Origin: Mactra quadrangularis | Lineage: Eukaryota; Mollusca; Bivalvia; Venerida; Mactridae | Reading direction: 5' to 3' | Length of the DNA: 64,000 nucleotides | Assembly: GCA_025267735.1 (NCBI GenBank) | Contig: CM046294.1 | Span: 22,068,162 to 22,132,161, forward strand | Part shown: positions 1 to 15,800 of the stretch, piece by piece | Position numbering within the stretch: the first letter of the stretch is position 1 | Layout of the letters: each line of letters starts with the position of its first letter | Notes under the pieces: model-generated | Seen by the model: the letters and a program-made list of their open reading frames with translations, nothing else | Database searches by the model: none | What the model was told of the DNA's origin: nothing | Translations under genes and position numbers: made by a program

Positions 1-504
1 CTATATTTCGTCATGATATGCAGTATACAAAATATTCAGACATGGTACAGTGTATGCGTTTTATTTTTATTGATTGTAATCTATTTTATTCATTAAAATC
101 ATGCATTTATGTATACCATCGTTTTCTTTAATGTGACTAGTATAACAGTTTGCACAACACGCACGTTCAAATGTTGGTCTCAAAAGTCCACGTAGCTTGG
201 AGTCTAATCTAAACAATCAGTCATTAATTTAACTGGATTGCTAGCCCTATTAATAAAATCATTTCATTTAGTACTTTTAAGGATCTTGTGCCAATGCTTA
301 TTCTTTAATGATTTAATGGCTATATAGTTAATATGTACATGTTGCTGCACGTTATTAAAAAGCTGCTATCAATATTTGCCTTAATAAAATCTCCCAATTC
401 TAAAAATCTATTGAGACGATGTACAAGAGTATTTTTTATGTTTTGAACTATGTGTAACAATGTTTTTTTATTGTAACATTAACGTATTTATTTTAATTGT
501 TTAG
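1..504 (+). other. Intron of the giant receptor-like gene (5' part)
   Basis: AT-rich non-coding sequence ending in a pyrimidine-rich tract and an AG acceptor just before the first recognised exon. No start codon, signal peptide or promoter that would begin the gene is visible, so the gene is inferred to start upstream of the window. Confidence 0.6.
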
Positions 505-3500
505 ATCTGTGCTAATTGGTATGGATTTTACGACCCAGAAAGTAGCATATCTTTTTATGCTATCGGTGCTGGGACATCCCCTGGTCTTACTGATGTAGCC
601 GAATTAAAAGAAATGACAAGCGGCACTTTTGAAATATGTATCTATCTTAATGAGACAAATGCTCTAATGCATAACAACTTATACTATTTTATGGTTTGGG
701 CTTATAATGGTGGAATCAATCAATTGAATACTACAAATTCATCAAATGGAGGTATTTTAAACATATTTATTTCTATTATGATAAAACATATTTTAATGCT
801 ATTTCTTTATAATATTTGATATTTAATATTTATAATTTTTAATTAAAAATATTGAAAACCACATTTAACAACTAACATTTGACCATGCAAACAATCTACC
901 TGAATATCACAGTGCTTGTATCGAAATATTTAACAAGCTGATCATAATGATAATTAATGGTCAAAGAGATTTACATTAAATTAAAAATTATTAAACTGGT
1001 ATCAATATGTTAATTGTTTCCTGAATTGGTTTCTTAGCGTTTCCATATTTTCTACACAACGTTTATAACATGCATGCATTTTATGGTTTTACGTTTAAGA
1101 ATTGCTAACTTTCCCTAAATACATTTGTGCTACCAAACTTTGTTAAATCAAATAAAATATAAATAATATATTGTTAAGGTCATTTCAGTACATGACGAAT
1201 GTCATACATTTAACCTTGTATTATATTCACAGTACGTGTAGATCTAACAAAACCTGAAGCAGGTGAAGTTGTTGATGGTAAAGAAGATAACTTTACTGAT
1301 ATTAGATATAGCTCATCACAATCAACCGTACAATTACAATGGCGTGATTTCTTTGACCCAGAGTCTGGAATAAGTGAATATAGTGCCAGGGTTTGGAGGA
1401 AAAGGTAAACTGTTTTAAATGTTTACACACGTACTTAACAAAACTTCTAAGTACACGGATTTCATTATCATAGGAAATCTTTATTTTTCATCATTTATGT
1501 CCGATCTATAGTAGAAATGTTTATTAGATCATACTGTCGTCTGCTCGCATGGTTTTCTTGCTTCTTTATCGAAGCCAAATAATTTTTGCTGTGTATGGGT
1601 TGATTTCATTTTAACACAATAATGATTTTACCTAAACTGACCACGTGGGATTTTTGCACAAGAAGCACGTGCCCATTTTCGCTTTTTAGCATATGCTCGA
1701 CAAACCGGGATTTTGATAGATAAAGAAGCATGTCCTTTACACATTTCCACAATCAATTGGACATAGCTCTTTAAATGTTGAAAAATAAAAATTTCCTGCA
1801 ATCAAGAAATCGGAGTACTTAGAAGTTTTGTTAAGTATACATATGTTCTGTCTACTGTACATTACTCGTACATTAAATTTGAATATGATTATGCATTTAA
1901 TTTTCTGTATTATTTGGAGACATGTATTTCTTATTTGTATTTTGGCACTTTTTGATTCAGACACATGCTTTTAAATAGTAAAACAAACAGTCTTCAGAAA
2001 ATTGTGAATTTTAAGGTCATGTTGTAGTTTTGATCCACTATTGAACTTGCTGTAAATGCTAATGATACTTTACTTACTTAGCTACTTATGGTTTCATATT
2101 GTTAACACTTAGGAATGATGAAGACTGGCGGAACATAAATTCATGGACATCATTTGCTTCTACCGTGGATACAGCGGAGTGGAGAAATTTTAATTTAAAG
2201 CATAAAGATATTGTTAAATCAGAATTGAAGACAACAAATGGAGCATTGAATGATATATCATCAGAGACAGATAGTTTTATTGTTGACCTTACACCACCTG
2301 TAGTTATATACATAAATGATGGAATAGTTCCTGGCTCTGATATCAACTTTCAGGTTTGTATAAATAATACAGATTTGTTTGATGTTCTAAACTCATCAGC
2401 TCACATGTTGAAGTGGGTGGGCGTGGCCAAGCGGGTACGATGTTGGACATGTAATCTGTGGATAGCCAGATCCGTGTTGGTTAGAATCCTATCCAAAACC
2501 TACCGCGGTGTTTTCTTGAGCAAGAAACTTTATCCTACTGGCACAGTACTGGGGGACCAGAAAGCGGACTCGAAAGGGATTGATCTAAGTTGTAATAAAT
2601 TGTTTCACAATCGAGCTAAATATTAGTATACCGGTAAACTTACCAGCTTATACTTAAAACAATATTGATTCACTTTGAGTAAAGTAATTATAAGAGCAAT
2701 TGTCATATTACCATATGTGAATATAATGTAACACACATAACATATGTATGTGTATCATAACAATATAAGAAAAGATACCCTTGCAATATAATAGTTCACG
2801 AATTATACTGTGTTATATATTATTCATTTTTTAAACTATCGAAGTTAATACACAGCTACGTCAAATAATGTATGGCGCCAATAATTATAACAGTATATTC
2901 TGTTTGAGTTCCACAAAGTTGTCGTTATGGTGGGCGATGTAATGTCTTTCTTGGTCCAGGTAGGATATTTTGTGACTGTTATCACTGTTTAATCACTGCA
3001 TTTTTCATGAGTTAAAGTTGTTATATATTTACAGTACAACACTACAGCTCTGTCTGTAAACTTTGACTTCACTGATGAAGAATCAGGAGTATCTAATATT
3101 AAGTTACAGATACTTGAAATGGAACAAAATGTAAAACATGTCATCTATCCAAGTAAGTTCTTAAGTAATATGGCTATAGATTTTACTCACGTTATACTGA
3201 TAAAAGTTTAAATAACTAAGTTCACCAATAACCACATGTAAAAACATCAATGTTAAACACACTCGTTTATGCATCTATCGTGTAAGTTTATGTTGATTGA
3301 CATTGTCGATGTTTTAGTTTATTTGATAGCAAGTACAGGTCGTCCATGTAAACAATGGGTGAAAACATAGCCAGTTTCATTAAAGGCCTTTATTTGGGTG
3401 TGAAAAATATAAAAAATTATACATAGGGCTTTTGGAAGTATTTTATTTAGATATCATGAATAAAATTTACAATGTTTCTATGTACTTTAAACATTAAATG

Positions 3501-3871
3501 TAGAATTTCAAAGAGGTTTATTCATCATTGCTAAAATTATCTACGTGCCTCAACTTATTCACCAATTAAGTGAGCAAGTCCAGTGTATAGAGTACATAAA
3601 CACACATGACCTGGTTAAAGTGTTTCTTGTATTGAGCATTGTTTTATCTAATATATTTTATTAGTTCATGTTCACATATCTTAATACTAAAGGTACACAA
3701 GAAAACTGGCTTGAAATAAACCATGACATCAATGAGTATACCATAAACGATTTAGAACATCAGTTAAATGGCGGACATATATATTATATACGATTATCTG
3801 TTGGCAATGGTGCAGGTCTAATTTCTACTGTTGACACAAATGGCGTATTGGTTGATACTACACCACCAGTG
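505..3871 (+). CDS. Exons 1-5: FN3-like repeats
   Basis: Exons 505-751, 1233-1404, 2113-2353, 3035-3152 and 3693-3871. Phases run 0/1, 1/2, 2/0, 0/1, 1/0. Exon 1 has a WYGFYDPESSI core followed by AIGAGTSPG. Exon 2 has DPESGISEY, exon 3 ends near VDLTPPVV, exon 4 has DEESGVSNI, and exon 5 closes a repeat with NGAGLISTVDTNGVLVDTTPP. This alternation (Trp/DPESGI strand, then an IGT loop, then Tyr-rich strand, then VDTTPP linker) is the signature used to call FN3-like units. Exon 5 needs the acceptor at 3691-3692: the upstream AG at 3663-3664 would give a frame conflict with exon 4. Introns hold an inverted-repeat element at 1434-1835 and a SINE at 2414-2625. Confidence 0.85.
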
Positions 3872-6800
3872 GTATGTATACTGACGTTACAGTTGAATAG
3901 ATTACTGAATTGTTTGTACCCACAGGAAGGCAACTATGGTGTCTATAACTGAGTAAAAACTGTTTGTTACTTTTTTCAGGATGAATGTTGAGAAACATTA
4001 CCTTTATTCAACAACATTTACTATTTACACATTTTTGCATTTGGTCTTCCTACAATTTTAAAAAGAAAATCAAAGCTTGTAAAGTTTTGTTAATGCAAGT
4101 CTAATGATTGGACATATTTTTTTCACATAACAAGATGCGTCCAAACATTTCAAAGTACATAAACATGCCAAGTTATCATATTTGATTTATATCTTTACAC
4201 TCAATTTTGAGTTAAATTTGCTTAAATTAGGCCACTGTAAGTGCTACTTAATGCATGTTATGCTTTATCTTGTTTAGTGTGTAATTGTTCTTTGTCCTCT
4301 ATTGAAAAGAATTTCCAGTTCTTTACCAATGCTGTTTTAATTTCTAAACATTTTTACAACAGATATATTTCCTTCATGTTGGTGTGTTTACTGGAGAGGA
4401 AGAAATTGTTGATGGTTATGTTTGGCAATCAGATCATAATGGTATAAAAGTATCATGGATATCAAATGATCCAGAATCTGGTATAACTAATGTTAAATTA
4501 GCTGTTGGGACAACACCAGGTTGGTATTAGTTGTGTGTCCAGTTTTCATCCTTATATAGTCAGCTACTTTAAACATAATCCAAAATCCTTTATCTTACTA
4601 TTTGTTGACACGTTTATCATTTTGAGCTATTTGAGTGCATTAAACAAATTAAAGTGTTTATATCATTCACTGCTTCAAATTGTTGTTTATTTTTATTTGT
4701 TTTTTATGTTGTTTATCATTACAATGGTGTAGTCAGTTAAAAGATTATAATTATATGTACTCAGTATTCTAAATTTTTAGATCCGCTAATATAAAATTCT
4801 TTATCAATATAGAATCTAAACAATGCAATGAGATAAAGAACGTTTACTAATTTCTGTGTATTAACATATCTCTACCATTATCAACATCTGTTTCTTCTGA
4901 AAATTATAAGATTATTTCATTATCGAAATATCATAGATAGTGCTGTAAACAACAACTGTATACAATTGCCATAACAACCAGTACAAACAATATTTCTGTG
5001 TTGAGACATTTGTGATTACTCTATATTACCTGTAGCCCTAAATTCACTATACTCTAAGCTTCAGCAATGTATGAATTACAGATCTTTAGTTTGAAATAAA
5101 ATCATTATTTTTACATATTATAGTCATAACACAAGCTACTTAAATACATGTATTCAAATGTTCAAACTTCATTTTCTTAACATTACATTGTTAAATATCT
5201 ACATTTAATTAAAAACATTTTACATTCTGTTATTGAAGGAGGAACTGATGCATCAGACTGGGCCAATATTGCTCTGTCAGACACTAATGCTTACATACAT
5301 GTAAACCTATTAGACACAGATTTAACACTGTACAGTCCGGTTTACTATGTGTCATGTCTAGTACAGAATGGAGCGGGACTAGAAAGCATTATGGCTATTT
5401 CTACTCCAATAATAGTTGTTCCAGAAGACGTAGCAGGTAGGATTATACTTATAGTTCTTAATACCAAGTTTATCTTTTGGTTACACTGGATTGTAATGTT
5501 ATAAATACTTCCAGATTGTTTTTTTTACTTTTAGACGTTTTAGTATTTAGTTGTTGGTACCAAAAAAGTGTCGTATGTTTATGAACGATGCAAAATACCT
5601 AAGCAAATAACGTTTTATGCAGAGTTATTTTAAAACGTCATATTTGAAGTACTAGTTATTACCTAATACTAAATGGTAATTGTACTTCTTGATAAATGTT
5701 TTTTAAGTTACGTAAGGTTTATCCTTTCGTATTTCCCAATCTTATAAAAGTTAGCAGTAAGTTTGTGATAATGGTATTAAATTTTGCAAGCTTCTATTGC
5801 TTGCTTTTGACAATAAGAATTGTGATAACTTACATTACGTATTGCGGGTTTTGCGCATAACAGACGTAACTCACTCTTTTCTTATATTGAGTTACAACTT
5901 TTTGCGCTAAACATGCGGTATGTAGTCTTAAAACATTGAATAGGTACACATGACATATAGTAATATATTATGATTTAAGGTTTAAGTTTTGATGGACCGT
6001 TCAATACATTAGAAGAAGACATAGACTATCAAGCTGATGCTCATACTGTAACAACAAAGTTCCAAGATTTTGAAAGTAGTTTACATGGATTAAAATCCTA
6101 TGACTGGGCAATAGGTACTACACCTGGTGGTGAAGATATTCTTCCATATATAGAATATGGTATACATCACGAAGAACAATATGATGAAACTGGACATGGT
6201 AGAATGATTTATTTATAATGTATACTTGTTGAGAATTGTGACTTTTGTTCTCTTTATAAAATGAATGTTCAATTAAATTAATATTTTAGAAAATAGTAAT
6301 TATTGAATGAAATTTTGTATTGGCACATTAAAAGTTGCATTTGACAATTCTCATGATTAATTTCAATATGTACCTGTATCAAATACAAAATCATTGTTTT
6401 GTAAACAAAGTAGATATGAGTATTATTACACCGATACTGCTAGCATATTTCCAAACGATTATCGAATGTATTTGTACAGTGCAATATTTTCAAACAAGCT
6501 GTTAAATCAAAGGAATGATCTTTAGAGAATTTGGATATGATTTATCTAAGGTACAATGAACTTGTTCTTAATGGATATATATTGTTGCAGGATATTCTAG
6601 CAGTGGTTTGACACACATGTCCATCGACCTTGACAATTCAGAAACATATTATATTACATTACGTGTAATAACTAATGGTGGTAATGTTTTACAAACAACA
6701 ACAGATGGTTTTGTTGTAGATAACACATCACCAATGGTTCATGTAAATAGGTTAGTAAAAACATTGTGAAGTCTGACAATATTTTATTGAACTTATACCG

Positions 6801-9800
6801 TTAAGTTTACCTTTTTATTATAAATGTTTTGTCATATCCAGCATTTCCACCTCAAATTGACTGAAAGGCATAAACTAACACAATGAAAGTGTGATGAATT
6901 TGATTTGCTTTATAAATGCATCAGAAATAGTCTTAGCCACTGTAATAGAATTTATATTTGTGTATTATCAGGGTTATCTACACATGGCTTGCTTATAAGG
7001 AAACTTGTTTATTGCTCTAAGTTTGAGTTGTATATATCACTTACCTTATAGCATTTGAATTCCAAATATGTCCACTACAGAAATGTAAATGATGCAAATC
7101 TGATTCAATAAATTACACTTGCCCATGAATTGAATGTGATTTTAATACAATGTTCTTTATTAAATGGTATTTGTTTCAGAGTTGGTTCCATAGATGAACC
7201 CTTACAAACTGATACAATATATCAGAATGATGAATGGTTGACATCAGAATGGTTATATCATGATAATGATAAGTTACAGCAAGATATAAATGATAATATA
7301 GAGTATGTAAGATATTCTGTAGGCACCTACCCATATAGTCAAGATTTACACACATTTACATACATTGACATGTTACCAGACCAAACGGGTAATATAGGAG
7401 AAGGTCATGTGAGGATAAATAAAACTGGTGAGTTGTTATTACACAAAGTTAATACATCGGTGGCCAATGCAATACTTATCATACAAGTTATTTATTTCTT
7501 TTACAAAGCATTCATTCAAACATTTACTTCTAAAGCTTGGAAAGCATTGTTACAACACGATGTCAAAAATTACAAAGCATATCTTAAAACAAATCATATT
7601 AATGCCTCTAACATGTATATTTTTTGTTAACGATTCTGTCTTCAAAATGATGGATTCTGTTTTCAGGAATTCCAAACATTTTATCCATCAATGTTAGAAA
7701 CAAAGCTAATTTAGACACAGATATATATACTGCAGCTGTAGTACTTGATATGACGTCACCAAATGCTGGAACAATTACATGTCCATCGTTTGTACAGGTT
7801 TGTATTGACTTAAATCAATATTTCTATTCTGTTTATATGAACTAGTAAGGTGTCATCTGCAAGCTTTAGAGCCTTCCTATTTATAAGATACATGTAGTGA
7901 TTATACCAATCGCAATAATCTTACAAATATATGTCTAGTACAAGGTTTATTGTGACAGTCTTAACCATTTATGATTTTGCTATACGATAAAGCCAGTTTT
8001 AATGTAATTACGAGGAATTAAGCAAATCTTTATCTTTATATTATCATTTGCTATATCTTCCAATTTTTAAAAATCATGTATAAAGTATATGTATGGGATA
8101 TTTATGTCCATGTAGATTTATATAAAGGTAACGAAACTATAAATGTCTATAAATGGGTCATTGTTCATTTCTTTAATAGAGTCATTCACCAATTAAATGT
8201 GACTGGTTTGGTTTTACTGATGATGAGAGTATTATCGTTGAATACATTCTGGAGTTTGGTTCTCAGCAAGGATTTAATGATATAAGTGAAGCAGTACATC
8301 TACATGGAAATACGTCATATTATATTTCAGATGGTAATACATTCAACAGTTCAGTTTTAATGTTCACTAACATGTTTTGTTATACATTTCATCATTTAAC
8401 TTGTTCAAGAAGAAGCATGCATAACACTGATTTATATTTTAAATTATATAGTTACAATCTAAATCCAGTGTTCCCTATACAGAAAGAATATTGCTCAAAT
8501 GATCATCATCAACATCTTCAGTAATCGCCTCACTATTCATAGAGCATAATCGCGATCATTTCAGCTAATACCATAATTGTGCATTTCATAAGATTCCTAG
8601 ATAATATACTTAGACTTATGATATAAATTAATAAAATCATCAATAATTCATATGTCTTGAAATTTTGTGTTGTAGATATATCCAAGGACCATACTGATGT
8701 ACTTTATGCTACATTAACTGCTATAAACAGTGTTGGTATGATAAATAAAGCTTATTCAGAGGTTATACTAGTTGATGATACACCACCAGTATCCGGTATT
8801 GTTGTTGAACTATCAACTACTTCTAAAATAGATCCTTTTAACTTAAGTAAAACAGTATCAGTTAACAGAAGAGCTTGTACCAGTATATTAGGTAAGATAT
8901 TTGTATTGGATTAATTTTGTGATTATCAACTAAATTGTGATATCTAACTATTTTTATGATGAATTTTGTATTACAGTAATTACACCTTTCTGGTGCATAT
9001 AATGCATTTAATATCGCTGATCACTTATCTGTCATAATTGGTCTTATTATGCATCAATTCATTGTATTAGTCTAAATTATATTTCATTTCATTATTATTT
9101 TACCATTGCCTCTCTATGTCACTTCACCAACACATAGAGACCACAATGGAAATAAGAACTTGCTCTTTTTAACTTTTTAAAGAAATGTAGAGCTCTCCAA
9201 CTCGCCCTAGTGTCAGCGTCCGCGTCCATATTTCTGATTAAAGTTTTTGTGCAGTAAAATATATTTTACTATAACTGTTTTATTTCTTAAGGTATCAACT
9301 TCAAACTTTAGATATATATGTGCCTTATTATCAATCACATCTCATGTGACAAGGTTCATAACTCCAAATACATTTTTTTCATAATTTTCTCCCGTGAGCT
9401 TAAAATTTTCTTTAAAAAACATTGAAAAAACATAAACTTCTTTATTTCTTTAGGGATCAAATTTTAAAATATATATGTTCTTTATCATCAACCACATCTC
9501 ATGTGCCAAATACTTACTTAGTCGAGCATGCTGTCTCTTCTGACAGCTCTTCTGTGCTATCCCTGGTGTTGATGTGCTTATCATAGAAAATTACCACATT
9601 CAGTCTGTGATATAAGTGTTGTTTGTTATTTTAGTTATATTTCATAAACTGTCAGACTATAGTCCAACACGATTTAATCTAGATAAAGATAATGTTATTT
9701 TGAAATACATATGCCAAGCTTTATACTTTAATTGGTATTATGGTATTAATATGGTATTATTATGCAATTTATTCTTAATGTTTATATTAATTTTGTAGAA

Positions 9801-12800
9801 TGTGAGGCTATAGATGCAGTGTGTATAGAGTCATTGGAATATCTAAGTATTGCCTGGGCTCTTTTCAGTGATCCTGAATCGGATATAGTAGAGTAGGATA
9901 TTGTTTTTTTCTCTTGTACTTTTGTAGATTTGATGATATGTTATTTATTATGTTTTCAGTTTTTACCTTTTCTAAATGTTTTTACGATTTATATTTAAGT
10001 TTTTATGAAGCATGGAAATATATACATTTTTATATTCATTTAAAAACATTTATCCTTTTAAAACAAATTTTATGCTTTGTGGGCGATGGATTAATTCTGA
10101 TTTCATTATTACAGATATCAGATTGCTATTGGAACAACACCTGGAGGTGGACAAGTCTTGCCTTATTTTTCTGTTTCTAATGAATATAATCAATACACTA
10201 TAACTGGACTAAATCTAAATGGACACAGACAGGTAATCCTACGTTAACTTATTTTAATTTATGCATACCGTTGCTAACGTTGTAACCAAGCATTGGTAAT
10301 CGCACACAGTAGTCAAAAGTGTTGTGTAAAACCTTCCTTCCGGATTTTGTCTTTCTAGGGCTTTACGAAAATTGACTCAATGCTTATTATTGCTTTAGTA
10401 GCATTTTTAAGTGCCAGTAGTTATACATTATTTGAAACATAATGCTGACTTAAAATTCGCAATCAAAGTACATTGTATGTATATATATTTATTCACTCAG
10501 ATATTTGCCACAGTGAAAGCAGTGAACTTTGCTGGACTTGCTACAAGCTCTACATCAAATGGTGTATATATATCATACCTCAGTCAACAACATCCTCCAT
10601 TGCAACATGTGGGTATATATGATGCTCATCGTCTAGCTTTTGGAGATGTGTAAGTACTTGGCCTTTCATTTACATTTTATTTGATATTAGTAATGCACAG
10701 ATGATCGATATTGTACTAAATTATATTTTAACTGTTTTAATTATTGAGCCATGAGTTTACTCAAATCAAGGGTGGCATATTACTACGTATTGCTTTTTGC
10801 CCTTGTACCCTTCTTACAACAAAAAGAAAAAGTATGTGAAATCATATAACGGGTACCAGGGGGAGCAAAGCGTAACGTAGCGATATACTTAGGCAACTCC
10901 CCCAAAATGTATTTGTTACTATACACTACTATAAGTCAAATGTCACTATGTTTATGTTTGGATGGTGTTCGTGATTCCTAATACAAAGATATTGTTATTA
11001 CATTAAGCTCCACACTGTGTACATTAACAATTACAATATCATTTATATTTACTAGACAATACCAAGATGATAAGAATTCCATTGAAGCTGGTTGGGATAC
11101 TTCTGGTGACCCTTGTCCTGTGGTTAAATATGAATGGTCTATTGAAGGAACTGATGGTGAAATTATACAAGATTTTGTCGATGTTGGAAGTAAGTATTTT
11201 AATACTGCTTTTATGAAACATAAAAGATAACTACACAATTGGTCTTTTTACAAATGGCGCACGATATATACGAAAACATACAATTAAGATTTTTTCCTAT
11301 TAAAACGTATATAGCATTATGATTCAATGTATATTAACATGTCTTATGCTTTATTTCTATCTAAATTTAAAAAAGAACATTGAATTCCACCATAGCGTAG
11401 TGTATACTTTATTTGTAATGTTTCAGCATCTACATATGAAGTGAACAACCAAGTACGTTTAGAAGAAGGATCAAGATATTACAATCTACTTAGAGTAACA
11501 AATCTAATAGGTTATAAGTATACTACAAGATCAGATGGTGTTACAATCAATGCGAACTCACTAATACCAGGCTATGTTTATGATGGTAATATTACAGCCT
11601 ATGATTTAACTGTTCAACAGTCAAGAACAATGGTTAGCGCTAATTGGGATGGATTTGGTCGTCCTAAAGTTGATACAGATTTTAAAAATATTCTTACAGG
11701 TACGCTTAGAGTGTTTAATGCATATATTTATTGTATATGTATGAAATCATAACTATGTACTATGTACACGTTTGTACACGTTTATCGTATAAAATTCTGT
11801 TCAATTCTGTTCTATTCTACATTCACAATTGTAAATAATTTTCCAAAATAACAAAGTTTTAAAGTTCATTGTGTTATTTTTTTACTGTATGAATCCACTT
11901 GATTTCGCTGATCATACTATTAAATTACCTATCGTCACGTATTTCTAAGATAAGATTTTATACACCACACTACTTCTTTATATTATTTACTGTGTTAACA
12001 TCTTATGGTGGTACAAAAGCGTCTAATCAACTTAAAAAAGTTCAGCAAAGTCTTGTGATTTCTAAGTATTAAGGGAAAATAATAATTATTTGAAGTTATT
12101 ATTACACATTGATTTTAAAGTATTAAGGGAATGATAAAAAATGTTTGAATTTATTATTACACGTTGATTTCTAAATATAAAGGGATAAAAAAATTGTTTA
12201 AATCTATTTTTGCACATTGATTTTAAGTTTTAAGGGAATGATAAAAAATGTTTGAATTCATTTTTACACATTGATTTTAAGTATTAAGGGATAATAAAAA
12301 TTGTTTAAATCTAAGTATGACTTTGCAGGAAATGCAGGAGTTGAACCAGATATAGAGGATAATCAAGAAGTGGCATATTACATGGTTGCTATAGGAACAG
12401 ATAGAAGATTTCCTAAAACAAGAGATAATATTGTACCATTTACTAATGTATGGTTGAATACAACTGTAACATTTAGAGATCTGTCTTTAGAACCTGGACA
12501 TTCTATTTATTATTTTACTGTTAGAGGTTACAGTGCATCATATTCATATGCTACTGCTGTATCTAATGGATTTTATGTTAGCTTCAATGGCGGTGTTACA
12601 AGTAAGGATTATAATGTTAAATACTATGCTTAACAAGGATTTTCGCTGACGCCGGAATCTTAAATCATCGACTCAGTTTTACATCAAATGACCCTCAAAT
12701 ATAATTTGCAGTGCGTCCATATCGACGCAATTTCGTTTTACCCGTTATTTAACGCAAATATTACGCACTTTTCTACCTCCAAATCTGACTTCATTTATTT

Positions 12801-15800
12801 GGTACGTATTGTACCTGGAAACAACAATGTTGTCGTTATGTTGTTGACAAAATCGTCAAAATTTACAAATAAACCTATGTATGTATTGCATGTCATTGTA
12901 TGTTTCAGGTTTCTATAGAAAACTTTGTCAAAATCTGTAGAACCTTTATTAAACTATGCATTATCTGGATGGTAAACACTGTGAGGACTCTGCTTGTCAT
13001 TTTCCTTGATATGATGCTTAAAAATTGTTCTTGAATATGTAATAGAATTAGTGCAATTGTGCTAATCTAGATCTTGAGAAAAATTGAACAATTGAAGCTA
13101 GTTGTTAAAAGTTCAAGATATCCGGTTACGAGGCAGCGTGTAAATTGTAGGCAGTTGTCATGGAAGCTAAGATAAAAAATTAAATCAAATTATTACTTTG
13201 GTAGTATTTTTGTTAGATGTAGTTCAATGAACTTTTGGGTTTAGGTTACTGTTATTAACTGTAAATTGAAAAAAAAAGTTTCCTTTGTTTATTATTTGTT
13301 CCTGATGTCAAAGTCGTTCAACTTAACCAAATTTAACCCATAGCTGCTTTCTGTATTCCCTGATCCTTGTTTAATTTGAGTTAAACTTATTTAATTAGCA
13401 TTTTTGTATTGCTTTTTAAAATGTAATTTACGTGGTCATATGGCCAGTTTTTATTCATGACATTTGCAATTAAGCGTCATTTATTAATATTGCATAACAT
13501 TATTTATTGAGACAAAAGATAAATTTTGATTGTTTTCAATTATTAAGGTGGTGAGATTATTCTACCAGATTTTATAGACTCCGACTCTCAGGTGACTGTA
13601 AGATGGGATGGTTATACATCAGAAGTTGATATATTGTTATATTATGTTGCAATATCCAGTGAACTGACTGAAATGGATGAAGATTGTAGAAAATTTGTAA
13701 GTCAGCACTTGAACAGTGAAAGTTTGAAAGCTTGAAATTGGCTCACACTAACTTCGAGTTGAACATTTTACCTGGCACCAATATATTTTCCTTATTTTTC
13801 CTATTAAAGCTCATGACACACAGTCGGCTTGAACTTTTTTGTCACGAACCCTCATCTTCAAGTTCAAGCTTTTAAACTTTTACAGTATATATTTATATTT
13901 AATGTATATTTTATTCATGTAGTAAATATATCAAGTCAGCAACACATGATTTTTTCTTTAAAAACTGATGATGTATGTTATAAATAAAACTATGTAAATA
14001 TGAATAATATATGTTAATCTGAATTATGTTTGCATGAGTTATTGTACAATATGTGTCTATATTAATTAACTTCCTTTATAATATAACATATCTTATAAAG
14101 TTCATATCTGTATAACATAGGTTGATGGTGGACGGGCCACTGATGAACAAAAAGCAGAAATCTTTGATGTGTATCCAGTCACAAATGTTGGTCTAAATAC
14201 ATTTAGTGAAATAGATCATTTGAATCTTTTACAGAACAATTCATACTTTGTTTGGATATTAGGTAAATATGTTTATGCATTATCTAATTACTTTTTAGGC
14301 TAAATAATAATGTGTTTACAACTCCGTGATAGATTTTAAAAATAGTTAACTACACAGACCATTAATTTACGCTATCCGCATTGGTGAATTACGATATTGT
14401 AAATCAACCATACTGTGACCATAGTTCGGTTTTAGAGATTTTTGAATATGGATTTTCTAGGTTGGATTCCCGACCGCAACAAATCATACTTTTCCAAGAA
14501 AAAAATACATTGAATGTTGATATTCTAACTTAGATGGAGAAGTTGTTTGATATCTGAAAATATGTATGGAAGTAGTGGTAAATGAAATGTGTCCTAAAAA
14601 ATTAATATGAACAAATAGAACACTAGAAAATACATGTCTGCTGATTACGGGTTCACAAAACGTGTTATAAAATGGCACTAGAGCGGTGTTTGAGAAAATT
14701 ATTATTGTTAAATGACGCAAATTGTTATCTATATATTTCAGGAGTAGACAAGGCTGGTGAGTGTAATATGACATATCACAAGTTTATTGTGGATATAACC
14801 AACCCAAGTACTGGATATATAACTGCTGGTCCTTTCCCAGATATGGTAAGTGAATGCTATAGGTATGTTTTATATGCACAAATAGATACCATTGAAACCA
14901 ATTTATTACTATGAAAATAAGAAATGTATGATTCAATGTTTACGCAATTATTGCCTGTCTAAGTAGGTGTTCAGACTTGCTATTATGTGCACACCGACTT
15001 ATGTTGTTTTTTTAATTCTAATGAGACTTCAATCAAGTAAGGAGATCAGTTTATGTACTTTGTCTATTTCTATTGTATTTTTCAGAGTCTGGCATACACT
15101 GTATCAGATACTTCTATCACTGTAAAATGGGATGAGTTTGTTGATTATGAATCTGGTATAGATGTTTATGATTTAACTTTATGGTATAGAGGAACGTGTA
15201 AACAAGACTTGGCTGGATCAAGTATAAATACAGCATTAAAAACTGTTTCAGTCTTTAACAACTTTACACAATATACCTTTACAAATTTGACTATTCTGGT
15301 AAGTATAATTTTGATACATTTCAGATCATTACTTTTAAATTATTCTATTGCATCTGTTGCTAAAATTAGTATATTTTGTTCTCATTTTATTGTAACATAT
15401 TTCATAAGCATTGTTTAGCAACCGATTTGAATTGTTACCTAAATTTGAAAACACATTTCTATATTGAAAAAATAATAATGTTAATAATAAAAACTTAATT
15501 TTAAGAGGCTAGCCTTCAAAATTATATTTCTTTGCTTCTATCAAGCATTTCACATTCCGTATGACAAAACATGTAATATGTACCAGGGGGTACATCACCT
15601 TCAGTGTTTTTGAGCAGAAGGTGTGCTATATTACCGTACTATTTTATGACTTTCCATTCTTAGTAGATCTTCAGAGCATTCCGCTCGATATTTGGCAGAG
15701 CTTGGAAGACTCACGTTACATTCCCTAAACAATCATGACATTTTGAACAACCTCTGAGATTTCTATGCATACAATCATGGCTACAACTACATGTAAATAA

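Noticed and set aside
2099..2626. 175-codon ORF continuing past exon 3
   Set aside because: Only the first part (2113-2353) is exon; the remainder is a SINE read through the intron.
14440..14485. B-box-like GGTTGGATTCCCGACC
   Set aside because: No matching A box at the right distance and no SINE body; probably chance or a very old remnant.
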